64,000 bases of DNA from NCBI GenBank assembly GCA_036346205.1, contig JARFJB010001948.1:158501-222500 (forward strand), in the 5' to 3' direction. Under the pieces are notes generated by a model. That model was not told the origin of the DNA. It saw nothing but the letters and a program-made list of their open reading frames with translations, and did not search any database. The position numbers and the translations under genes are program-made. The stretch comes from Vesta saturnalis. Lineage: Eukaryota; Arthropoda; Insecta; Coleoptera; Lampyridae. This document shows, piece by piece, positions 33,100-42,659 of the stretch (positions are counted from its first letter, which is position 1; each line of letters starts with the position of its first letter).

Positions 33100-35090
33100 A
33101 TAGAAACAGAGCACCAATTTATAAAGAATAAAGTTTTAAAACATAAAACAAACTTAATGTTAAGTTAGACGTTTGATATGAGAATTTTCTTTAGGGACCA
33201 TCTGAACTTCTGCAAGGTATTTTGGTTTTTTAGATCCTCTGGGAGGATATTATAAAGTTTTATACCAACCGAGTTTGGACAGTTTTTAGAAAGTTTGAGT
33301 GATAAAGTCATCTTTGTACCTTGTATTGTACGTATGTGCATCACTATTACGCTTTAAAAGATGTTTACATTTGTAGATGTGTGTAAAACTTCCAATATGT
33401 AAATTAACATTAAGGGCAGGATTTTATATTTCATGAACGACGGGCTACAAGATTCGGTGTTCTTGAAGCCTACTGCGCATCTTATTATTCTTTTTTAGGC
33501 AATAAATACTTTTGTCGTTGAACTCGAATATCCCCAAAAGGTAATTCCGTACCGCAATCTAGAATGAACTTGAGCATAGTAATAAGGACATTTAATTCCA
33601 ATGAAGTGTTTGATATTACATATTTGGAAACAGTAACTATTAAGTTTTTTAATCAGACATTAACAATGACATTTCCAGTTTAAGTTTTGATCTAAACATA
33701 CTCCAAGAAATTTACCTCTTGATTTGGTAGGAGTTGTAATATCATCTTGGTAGTCTGAAAGATTACTTTTTGATATATGCTAAAGCAAAGGGAATAAGGT
33801 ACGTTTTATTAGAGTTCAAGAGTAATAGATTAGAATTAAACCAGTTGTTTAAGGTGGAAATAGTCTGACAAGTATTTTCCCTCGCTTGGTGCATACTATT
33901 CCCAGAAGCCAAAGCAGTTGCATCGCCATCATACAGTCCCAGAGAATGCAAGGACAACACAGTATCATTAATAAACAAGAGCAAATGATTGGTTCTAACA
34001 CACATCCCTGTGGAACGACAACATCTACAGAAAGAGGCAATTATAAACATTTGGAAATGGTTTTGTCATTGTTATATCTTACTAGTATTTGATGACGTCT
34101 ACCTGAATGGTAAGATGAAAACCAATTCGCGACTACACCCCTTACGCCGTAAAAATTTTGTTTTTTCATCAATATAGTGTGATTTACACAGCTGAAAGCC
34201 TTAGTTAAGCCGCAAAAGATTCTAAGAGCGTGTTATATTAGTAAGAGTTAATTACGGTTGACGTGAAGTGAACAGATTAGAAACCGTGTTGCTTTTGTGA
34301 TATCATATTATGTTTATTGAGATGACCATTTAACCGATTCAGCATAGCGTATTCAAAAACTTTCGACAAAGCGGAACAAACTGAGATTGGCCTGTAATTT
34401 TCTCAATCAGAGGTTATACCATTTTTATGTATGGGATGAACATACCACATCTTCAAAAACAAAGTGTCGCCTACTATTTTGGGACCATTCGTTACCTTAT
34501 GGTGTACATTAAGCGAAATGTTTTTGTGATTTTTTACTTTTCCACTAACTTGAGACATTAATGTCCATACTGTTTTGTTTTTGTTACTAGAAGTTTTGAT
34601 CATATTATCATAAGAATATTGTTTACGATTACTGACATATTGCCGACGTTTTCGGTCGACGAGTTTACATTTACATTTTAAATCATCACTAATGTGATTT
34701 CCATAATGCACAACTGATTGTTTTAGTTCAGCTAGTGAACGTAACGGATATCTCTCAGCTTTTAAGGAAAGCTGAAGCCCGTATCTTGTAAAATGATACC
34801 GTTCACTAAGAATTTTATTAATGTCAAAAAATAAAATACTGCAGTTCGATGGATTATTAAACATTCTTCTATTAATGTCGTCAACTATATTATTATAAAT
34901 TGTCGGTCCCAGCCAGTTAGGGACAGAGCAGATTATAACGTTGGTTTTAATCTTACGGCATGGTTGGATCCAGCTAAGATTATTAAGTAATCATTTTTGG
35001 TAGTCTTCTGCTGCAGTCTCAGTTACTGCTCTAAACTTTGCATTTGGTTTAACGATACATGTTAATTGGTAGTTGAAAGGAAGCAATTTT
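33100..35090 (-). mobile_element. Jockey/CR1-like non-LTR retrotransposon remnant
   Basis: On the minus strand, from 5' to 3': an RT-upstream region (34864-34403: KTVWTLMSQVSGKVKNHKNI), MWYVHPIHKNGITSD and, after a frame change, NYRPISVCSALSKVFEYAML, then a long gap of broken sequence, VVVPQGCVL..PII...INDTVLSLHSLGLYDGDATA (RT motif with the usual YADDA altered), STLNNWFNSNLLLLNSNKTY, and near 33280-33200 a 3' domain, SVGIKLYN..P..LKNQ.. in shifted frames. The YxDD box reads YDGD, and there are many stops. It sits in IBTK intron 1. The endonuclease domain was not found, so the copy is probably 5' truncated. Confidence 0.72.
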
Positions 35091-36156
35091 TTTAAAATAA
35101 TAATAATAAATAAAATTCTAGCTGAACGCGCTATAAATTAAAAAAAAATTAAAAGTAGTTTTTATGAGGCGACTTTTTCACACTTAAATGTTTAAAAATT
35201 ACGCACAATTATGTATTGTATAAATCCCTTGCAGGTTCTGTAGTTACTTACTTCTTAACTACCGTACTCCACTACTTTGTGATAGCTTCACATTAGTCAT
35301 AATATTCTTAAAACCGCGCGCGTTAACCGGTCAACATTTCGCTTAAAGCAACAGTCAAAAGACGAGCTTTTTCGAACTATCTCTTTTATAGTTTACAATT
35401 ACGCCACTCCATAACACTGATAATCTCCACTAAAATTATCAATTTTATATAATCAAAATCTACAACATGGTTGACATATACGAGAAGTGACAGCACGGTA
35501 CGTTATGTACATGAAACAAGGAAGGTGGACTACTCTTCCATGCTCAAAACGATAATAAAACATTGTTTTTAAGCTATAGCCCCAATCTTATTTGCCAATC
35601 CACAAAATACATTCTTTCTCTCATCCTTGAAACGTTTAATTCACAATAATTTTAAGTTTCAGTCCCTTTAGGACACCGCGTCATTTTTCAGTAAACATTC
35701 TCAAAGCTAGATTAGGATATGATTAAATTAAACTACAAAAATTCCCTCTACACTATATTGAAATATTAGCTAAGCATTATGTTTCATCAGTAAAAAAATA
35801 TTGCATCCCGTTTCTCTGTACCTTTTAATCTAATATAAATATTCCGCTATTTTAGCAACTAGTGTAGTAGCTTTCAGTAAGATTGGCCTGCTCTCTAATT
35901 TTTTATAAGTAAAATTCATTTATTTTACCCATCTTTTTAATGTGGTAGTACATACTTGTGGAAAATCCGGACACTCGTCTGCCAATCTTTGATGCAGCTC
36001 CACTATGGTTGGAAAATCATCGATATCTACTTTCCGTCCACCACTTCTTAGCCTCACCCATGACACTGCACAAGTGCTACTTACCCCTTCTTCAATTGAT
36101 ACCTTTACAACACTTATTTCACTAATTCTCACGCAATCTGCAGTACGCTTTGTAAC
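35091..36156. other. IBTK intron 1, no gene
   Basis: AT-rich sequence with no clear gene. A 70-codon minus-strand frame (36132-35920) has a weak helix-turn-helix look but is too short to assign. Confidence 0.4.
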
Positions 36157-36287
36157 TTGATTAAGAATAATTGTATTTAATACGCTAATTTTTCCGCTTC
36201 AGCTTTTACAGACAATCTGTTTAAAACTATGTTACCTTTAGAACAATCTGTGTGTGTGTGTGCTGTGCTGTGGTGGTGTGTGTGTGT

Positions 36288-36352
<65 letters not shown>

Positions 36353-36916
36353 TGCAGTAATACCGCTTTGGGTTCGAACCTTTAAATGTACTCATTGAAC
36401 ATAATATTTTGGCTTATTAACAAATACTTAAATTGAACTTGATTAAGAATAATTGTATTTAATACGCTAATTTTTTCAGCTTCGAAGAAAGCTTTTACCT
36501 TTAGAACAATCTGTTTAAACTCGGCGGACATATGCTTAGGCGTTTTTCTATTTGGGAAGAAGCTCCAACGACATGCGCGCGCGTGTGTGTGTGTGGGCGC
36601 CTGCGTGCGTGCGTGTGTCTGTCTGTGTGTGTGCGTGCGCGTGTGGGTGCGTGCGTGCCTGGGTGCGTGCGTGCGTGTGTGTGCGTGTGTGCGTGTGTGT
36701 GTGTGTGTGTGAGTGTGTGTGAGTGTGTGTATGTGAGTGTGTGTGTGTATGTGAGTGTGTGTGTGTGGTGTGTGTGTGTGTGTGTGTGTGTGCGCGTCCG
36801 TGTGTATATATATATATATATACACTGCAGTAATACCGCTTTGGGTTCGAACCTTTAAATGTACTCATTGAACATAATATTTTGGCTTATTAACAAATAC
36901 TTAAATTGAAGGTATA
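36157..36916. repeat. Tandem duplication with two expanded microsatellites
   Basis: Unit 1 (36157-36437) and unit 2 (36438-36916) both start CTTGATTAAGAATAATTGTA TTTAATACGC and both end with CTGCAGTAATACCGCTTTGG ... TTAACAAATACTTAAATTGAA. The internal microsatellites differ: unit 1 has a short (GT)n then a long (AT)n (36294-36346); unit 2 has a ~220-bp GT/GC tract (36580-36806) and a short (AT)n. Open frames across these are repeat artefacts. Confidence 0.9.
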
Positions 36917-36930
36917 AACACATGTACAAA

Positions 36931-37463
36931 TAGGGTTGGGCAATATTTTAATATATCTAATCAAATATCAAAATATTAATAAGATATGATATTGATGGTT
37001 TGATATATCAAAATATTAAAATAAAAAAATATCAAATTATTTAATATTATACTGGAAAAAAACAATCTTTCTCAATTCTCGGAAGTCGGAACGGACCATC
37101 ATTTCATTCCTTACTTGCTCAAATGTACATGCACGTACTAACGAGATTAATTTGCTTTTAGATGAAAATCGCTATTCAGTTTCAGTACCACGTTACCTTA
37201 CGTACCTACATATTCAAGCAGTTAAGTGGTTAGTTAGGTGTTCTTAATAAAATTAGAGGGAAGTTTTTACGATGTTCCCATTAGTCCCATCTCATTCTTT
37301 TATCCGGACAACCGACTCGGAGACTTTGATGTTTTGATATTTTCATATTTTGAAGTTTGATATCTTGTTATTTTAATATTTTGATATTTGATAATAGATA
37401 TCTGATATATCAAATTGATATGATATTTTTTTAATATCAATTTTGCGATATCGCCCACCCCTA
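36931..37463. mobile_element. hAT-type MITE with perfect 8-bp target duplication
   Basis: TAGGGTTGGGCAATATTTT at the left is inverted at the right (TAGGGGTGGGCGATATCGC when read backwards). TGTACAAA flanks it on both sides exactly (36923-36930 and 37464-37471), as for hAT elements. Subterminal regions are rich in GATATTTTGATATT-like units. There is no coding capacity in its 533 bp. Confidence 0.92.
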
Positions 37464-37471
37464 TGTACAAA

Positions 37472-38155
37472 TTTTCCATTCACGCGCGATAGTACGTGTG
37501 CCGCCTGTCCTAGATTAAAAACGGTCGTAGTTTGCCATCCTTATTCAATAACAGTACATTTTCCAAAACCGCATTTAATCGTATAATCACGAGTATATTT
37601 TAAGAAAATATTTTTACATTTATGTTATTTAGGCAATTCCTTAATGTTATGACAAACAAAGTTTACTTAGCGTAGTGAGAATTGGTCATATTTGCCTGTT
37701 TGGACTATTTACAAGTAAATGAAAACAATTTGTTACAATTTCCTTTTGGTAATACGTTCGGAAAGAATCGAACTACCTAATTCTCGAATTTTATTGATTT
37801 GCATCGGAAAATCAAATATTTATGAAGCTTTAAAGTCGAACGTGTTGAAAAATGATACGATTTACCTTTTTGATTTAACAGTTTTAAAACTACGCCAATT
37901 AAACACTTAGAATTTACATATTTTAACAACAATATATCGATTGTTAAATAGCAAACATTTTAAGGAAATCGGCCAAACCAATTTTGTAAAATAAGGCTTC
38001 AAGGTGAAGTGTCTAAAATTTTTACTTTGATATTAGTATGATTTGTACCTAAAGTATAAAAGCTTAGGCCATAACTTTCAAATTAAAAAAGTGATTGCAG
38101 AAAATCTTATTTTACATATGTAACTTTAATAACAAGCGAGATAAATTTTGACCTA
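37472..38155. other. IBTK intron 1, no gene
   Basis: AT-rich sequence with no recognised feature. Confidence 0.45.
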
Positions 38156-38332
38156 AAACTTAAAAACAAATATCTGATGTGGAACACCACACAACCTTCC
38201 AACCTACAAAATCGCAATTAACTTGGCCAAAAGTTGTAAAATGAGTTAATAAATCAATTTAGCGATAGTGAAAAAAAGTTGATCGAATAACCTTCTATAC
38301 CTACATATGTATGTAGGTTGGAAGGTAAAAAA
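38156..38332. repeat. Short interspersed inverted-end repeat, copy 2
   Basis: AAACAAATATCTGATGTGG, AACACCACACAACCTTCCAA, then unique filler, and CTATACCTACATATGTATGT plus AGGTTGGAAGGT. ACCTTCCAACCTAC and GTAGGTTGGAAGGT form the inverted ends. The related copies are at 11908-12212 and, without the left end, 46215-46327. Confidence 0.7.
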
Positions 38333-38676
38333 TTATAGCAATATGTGGTTTTTGACAACATATTTCATTAAAAGAGCTCAAAAATGTGTGTTTGTTTATC
38401 ATATCTAACTTGATGTTTACTGTAACTGTAATCCAAAGTTCCAAATTGCACAATTTAAATTATCTAATTTATATACTTGTCCTTTTTTGGTAGAAGCCAT
38501 GTATTTAAAAGCAAATTATGCAAGTTTTAAAGGTTTCAATAGAAATTGCAGAAAGTAAAAGTAGAAGTATTAACAAATACACCAAGTACAAGTTATATCC
38601 TAGTTTGTTTGTCTGCCATATTTCTGCAGTTACAATGAAATTCATAGTATATAAATACTAAAACTAAATATGAACA
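38333..38676. other. IBTK intron 1, no gene
   Basis: AT-rich spacer of about 340 bases. Nothing recognised. Confidence 0.4.
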
Positions 38677-40261
38677 CAGGGTGTCCCAAATAAGAGTGAT
38701 TTTTAAATGTAAATGCTGAGCTTATTAATTGCTCCAAACAGATGGGGTTTTCGCTAATTGAATTCGGCTACCCAATAGTTTTTTTAAAGTTTGTTGAAAC
38801 TTTATCCCATCAAGACAGGGTGTTTTACTAATGTTGGTCAAATTAAAACGAAAAAATATTTATTATTTTAAATGGAACGCCCTGCATATTTCGCTGGTAT
38901 TCAAAAGAGGGATTCAGCTTCTGTTCAAGAATATATAGTTTCATATCTTTCGTTGTCTTAACAACAAAGATATTCGAGTTGTCACGTAAAAACTGATATC
39001 AAATAAAATTAACAAATCTGATAAAGAATTTATTCAGTAACAAAACATAACAATTTAATATAAATAATAAAGCAATTATTGGATGAAGGATGTAAAAGTT
39101 ACAATAAATGCTGTATGTGCTTACCCTTTTCTTCAATGCGAGATCACGGTGACCACTCAATCGGTCCAGCTCGACCAATCCATTTTTGATTAAAAAAATT
39201 ATTTGATGAATCTCATGCCACCAATGAATAATGAGGTGGTGTGCCATCTTGTTGAAAGTAAATGATGTCTCTAATTCCATCTTGAAGCAACTGTGGATAA
39301 AAAAACTGTTCCAACATATCCGTGTAATTTGTACCTGCCACAGTTGGTTCTGTTCAAATTCATTAAAAGAAGTGGGTTTTTCAGCCACCCATATTCTGCA
39401 ATTATGTTTGTTACACATTCCGCTAATATGAAACGTTGCTTCATCAGACATAATTAACAACGTATTAGGTTCATTCCTGAATCAACCTTATAAAGTTTCA
39501 CATACCACTAGTTGGTAATCTAACTCGTACAATTTTTGGTGGGTCTGAATTTTATATAGAGTTAGTTTTAAAATTTTTAGATACCTTTGAAAAAACCAGC
39601 AATCTTTCTAATTGAAATGCTGTGATTGTTAGCTTGTCGTACTTCAGACATCAACTTTTCCAACAGAGCATCACCATTCCTTGGTTTTTTTTAGGTGCGC
39701 TATGCAACCAGTTTCGAAAAATTTTACATGCCACTTTTTAATAATATTCACAGAACCTTGTTCCAGTGGTAGATTTAGTTTCTGCGTAAATTAATACAGT
39801 TTGAGCTTTTTCAGTCACTGAGTAAATAATTTTTAAAGTAACTTAGTTTTATGTATTGCTGATTTTGTTTTCATGCCCCATTGTCGGAGCAAGAGTTGAC
39901 TTATTTTACTACCTATGCATCAAATCCTGTTTAAATAAAGGAAAACTGCAGTGTTACATGAAAGCTCAAATATCTTTGTTGTTAAGAAAACAAAAGATAC
40001 GTAAACTATGCATTTTTGAACAAACGATGAATCCCTCTATTGGAATATACAGGGCGTTCCATTTAAAATAATAAACATTTTTTTTGTTTTAATTTAACCA
40101 ACATTAGTAAAACACCCTGTATTGATGGGGTAAAATTTGAACAAACTTTAAAAAAACTATTGGGCAAACGAATTCAATTAGTGAAAGCCTCATCTCTTTA
40201 GAGCAATTAATAAAGTGTGCATTTACAATTAAAATCTATCACTCATATTTGGAACACCCTG
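38677..40261 (-). mobile_element. Long-TIR mariner-like transposon
   Basis: Ends CAGGGTGTCCCAAATAAGAG (left) and CAGGGTGTTCCAAATATGAG (right, reversed). The TIRs extend about 300 bases (38677-38990 versus ~39955-40261) and contain a second internal CAGGGTGTTTTACTAATGTT. The right side is flanked by TA (40262-40263); the left flank reads CA, so that base has changed or the end has slipped. A broken transposase lies between. Confidence 0.82.
38999..39700 (-). pseudogene. Mariner-like transposase, broken
   Basis: The 153-codon frame 39460-38999 starts MLIMSDEATFHISGMCNKHN, the first catalytic aspartate block (SDEA.FH.SG..NK.N), continues RIWVAEKPTSFNEFEQNQ, then jumps frame: MAHHLIIHWWHEIH corresponds to the D-G-x-P-x-H-Y block in a shifted frame, and GLVELDRLSGHRDLALKKR to the WIG...P.EW..RS.D region. 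Upstream (39460-39700) are traces of the DNA-binding domain. It is inactive: the second catalytic aspartate is not in the same frame as the first. Confidence 0.72.
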
Positions 40262-40263
40262 TA

Positions 40264-41254
40264 TATAGACTCAAAGTTGGCTTACATTTATTTAGATTTA
40301 TTAATATATGAACAGATATATGATACAAATATGATTAAACTAAATTGGTTCCTTAGACTACTCTGAAAAGTACTGTGAAGTCAGTGTGTTAATATTTAAT
40401 TTAACATTTATGATTTAATATTTTTAATAAGTGGTTTAGGCATCATTTAAAAAAGGAAACCCAAAATAAAAAGTGATAGACTAATTAGTGTGACTTTGTA
40501 CACCATACTTTAGAATTGCATTAAAAGTGAAACTGACTTTTCTTAAATATTAAATCTTAAGCCTTTAGCCACGAGGAATTTATCATCAAAACTGATCACC
40601 GTGGGAGAGCCGTATATGGTATTGATCTATCCATTTTTCTTTCCGATTAGTACATCAATATTTAGGTAAAAACTATTTATTTGTGTATTTGTATAGATTT
40701 TTAACTCACTTAACCACAAAAGAAACAGAATTTTCTATCAATACTATAGACAGCAAAGATAACACAACCTTCTAGCTATATGTACACTTTAGAATTTCAT
40801 TATTGTCTCATCAGTAATAAACACTTAACAACAACTGATCTACATGTTTCCTGATTATAAGTGGTAGTCCCAACATGACGGTTAAATGTGTGCATACACT
40901 GTCAATTACAGTAACTCCTAAATTGTAGATATAACATCTTAAATGGTGCATACACCCCCCTTAAAACTTTATTACTTTTACCAAGCAGGATAGCTGTTAT
41001 TGCTATTGAAATGTCTAAAGCTTGTAAAATTTACTTTTACATACATGACTATTACCCAAAAAAGACAAGTATTTTAATTATGAACATTAGTCATAAAAGT
41101 TTTCATGTTCATTAGTTAATGCACTTTAGACAATGCAAACACAAGCCTAAAACATAATATTGTTACATTCTATATTTTACATTATCCTAAAGCACATAGA
41201 ACAAATTAAATTAAATATATCTAGACTTTTGAATTTTGAGATATGTATACAAAC
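40264..41254. other. IBTK intron 1, 5' part, no gene
   Basis: About 1 kb of AT-rich intron following the exon 1 donor (GTTTGT at 41254-41249). No element recognised. Confidence 0.5.
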
Positions 41255-41597
41255 CTAATTTTATAAGATGGACAGATACATTAATTTTTCCATAAAATAT
41301 ACTTCTATGAAGTGGAGTATAACCAGATTCATAATCTTTTACATTAATATTAGCATGTTTGGATTTCACTAGCCATTTAATGATATTTAAACGTCCACAG
41401 GATGCTGCAATATGTAAGGCTGTACGTCCTAACCTATCTTTTACACTATCACAAGAATGGCATAAAAGATGTATAAAAGCACATATATGACAATCTAAAG
41501 CTTGTCTCTTTGTTAAAGTTGCACATACAAGATCTCCATGCTGCGTTGACTTGCACAATTCTGTGCAATCTCTTTCCTCTAAATTTAACTCTGACAT
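41255..41597 (-). CDS. IBTK: IBTK exon 1 (start codon, ankyrin repeats)
   Basis: 343-bp coding part from the ATG at 41597-41595 to the donor TTAG|GTTTGT (41255/41254). The N-terminus MSELNLEERDCTELCKSTQH is followed by two ankyrin repeats: KDRLGRTALHIAASCGRLNI IKWLV and VKDYESGYTPLHRSIFYGKI. The GRTALH..SCG....WL and KD.ESG.T.LHRSIFYG strings are distinctive of IBTK. The exon ends one base into a glycine codon completed by exon 2 (IKLG-ASL). The frame beyond the donor (to 41211) is intron. Upstream sequence lacks a clear coding ATG in frame; an additional 5' UTR exon cannot be excluded. Confidence 0.92.
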
Positions 41598-42193
41598 AAT
41601 CTAAAATTTATTCACTAAGATTGTTAACAAATTAAATTAATAAATATTTTTACCCTAATATGTTGTAAAATTGTTAACGTAAACAATATCTACAATAAAA
41701 ATTTAAACGATTAATGACAACTTGTAAGTGTTTTCCGATTAATTGCCTTGCATAACACCAGAGGTAACCAAAATAGACATAAAGGATGATCTGGACTGAA
41801 ATCGATTTATGGTTAAGCTCAGTATACACAAAGAACCTTCCTAGCTGTTAATTAATATTAACTGGTTAATATTATGGTCCAAGAGCCTATGGTAGTTATA
41901 GCTTTCCTAGGAATACGATACAAGCAAAGTTTTGTATGTGTAATAAGGTACAAACCTTAGATTAGGTAAAAAAAGAGAATACCGCGCATGTATACTAGAC
42001 AACACTTCGGTTTTGTTACCACAATTGACCGTTGTCACGCCTGCGCATTAAATGGCGCTGCAGTACTTGCGGTCTACCACTAGGAATATTTTGTAGCTGT
42101 AGTTTGAGTTGGTAATCGTGATTTAATCTTAAAATTACACTTGCATTTGTTTATATATTTATTCGTAGTTTTTCCATATTATTTTGTCTTAAA
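41598..42193. promoter_or_regulatory. Divergent promoter region between IBTK and the THAP gene
   Basis: 596 bases separate the two start codons, which point away from each other. The segment 41980-42110 is the most GC-rich part (TACCGCGCATGTATACTAGA, CCTGCGCATTAAATGGCGCT) and is a plausible shared core promoter; TGCGCAT half-sites recall NRF-1/Ewg-type sites. This is an inference from position and composition only. Confidence 0.4.
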
Positions 42194-42443
42194 ATGGGTC
42201 AAGGATGGAAGAAGTGTTGTATTAGTGAGTGTTTCAGTAGCACACAACAAAATCGTAATTTAACATTTCATAAATTTCCTCGCGCTTATGCTAAGCGAAA
42301 AGAGTAGATGGATAGAATTCCTGGATGCTGGAATACCAAGTACTTATACCCTAATTTAAGAATATGTCGGTTACATTTTAACAGTAGCGGTCGGTAAACG
42401 GATAATAATCAATATCCTGAACACTTTCCTTTCACAAAACAAG
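42194..42443 (+). pseudogene. THAP-domain gene, exon 1, two nonsense codons
   Basis: From the ATG at 42194 the frame reads MGQGWKKCCISECFSSTQQN then NLTFHKFPRAYAKRKE, stop (TAG 42305-42307), MDRIPGCW, RICRLHFNSSGR, stop (TAA 42395-42397), then EHFPFTKQ. This follows a THAP zinc finger: C-x4-C, the HKFP string, W, C-x2-HF, so the C2CH ligands are all present. The first stop falls where the family has a conserved tryptophan. THAP domains bind DNA and occur in transcription factors and P-like transposases. The donor CAAG|GTAAGA at 42443/42444 is intact and its phase fits exon 2. Confidence 0.8.
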
Positions 42444-42547
42444 GTAAGAAGTACTTTCTGGATGTCGTCCTTTATGCCTGCATGAATGGGTGTGCTTTAA
42501 TGTTGTTTGATAGTATAATGCTTAATTTTTGGTACTCTTTATTCCAG

Positions 42548-42634
42548 ACGATGCAACGCTTGTTTCCAGCAATATTTTGTCACCAATGGTTGATGCTATC
42601 TCAAATCAGATCGATCATGCATCATATATACTTG
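42548..42634 (+). pseudogene. THAP-domain gene, exon 2
   Basis: An 87-bp exon with acceptor TTTATTCCAG (42547) and donor CTTG|GTGTGT (42634/42635). In phase with exon 1 it reads DDATLVSSNILSPMVDAISN plus QIDHASYIL, without a stop. Its length is 29 codons, so it keeps phase 1. It contains no domain; it is a linker. Confidence 0.65.
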
Positions 42635-42659
42635 GTGTGTAAAACTCATTATTTATGTA

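Noticed and set aside
35920..36132. Helix-turn-helix-like 70-codon frame
   Set aside because: It has a weak DDFPTIVELHQRLADECPDF look, similar to N-termini of some transposases, but no partner domain or terminal repeats were found.
36360..36376. GGTTCGAACC as a tRNA T-arm/B box
   Set aside because: The flanking bases do not pair as a T stem, there is no A box upstream, and the sequence is just part of the local duplication.
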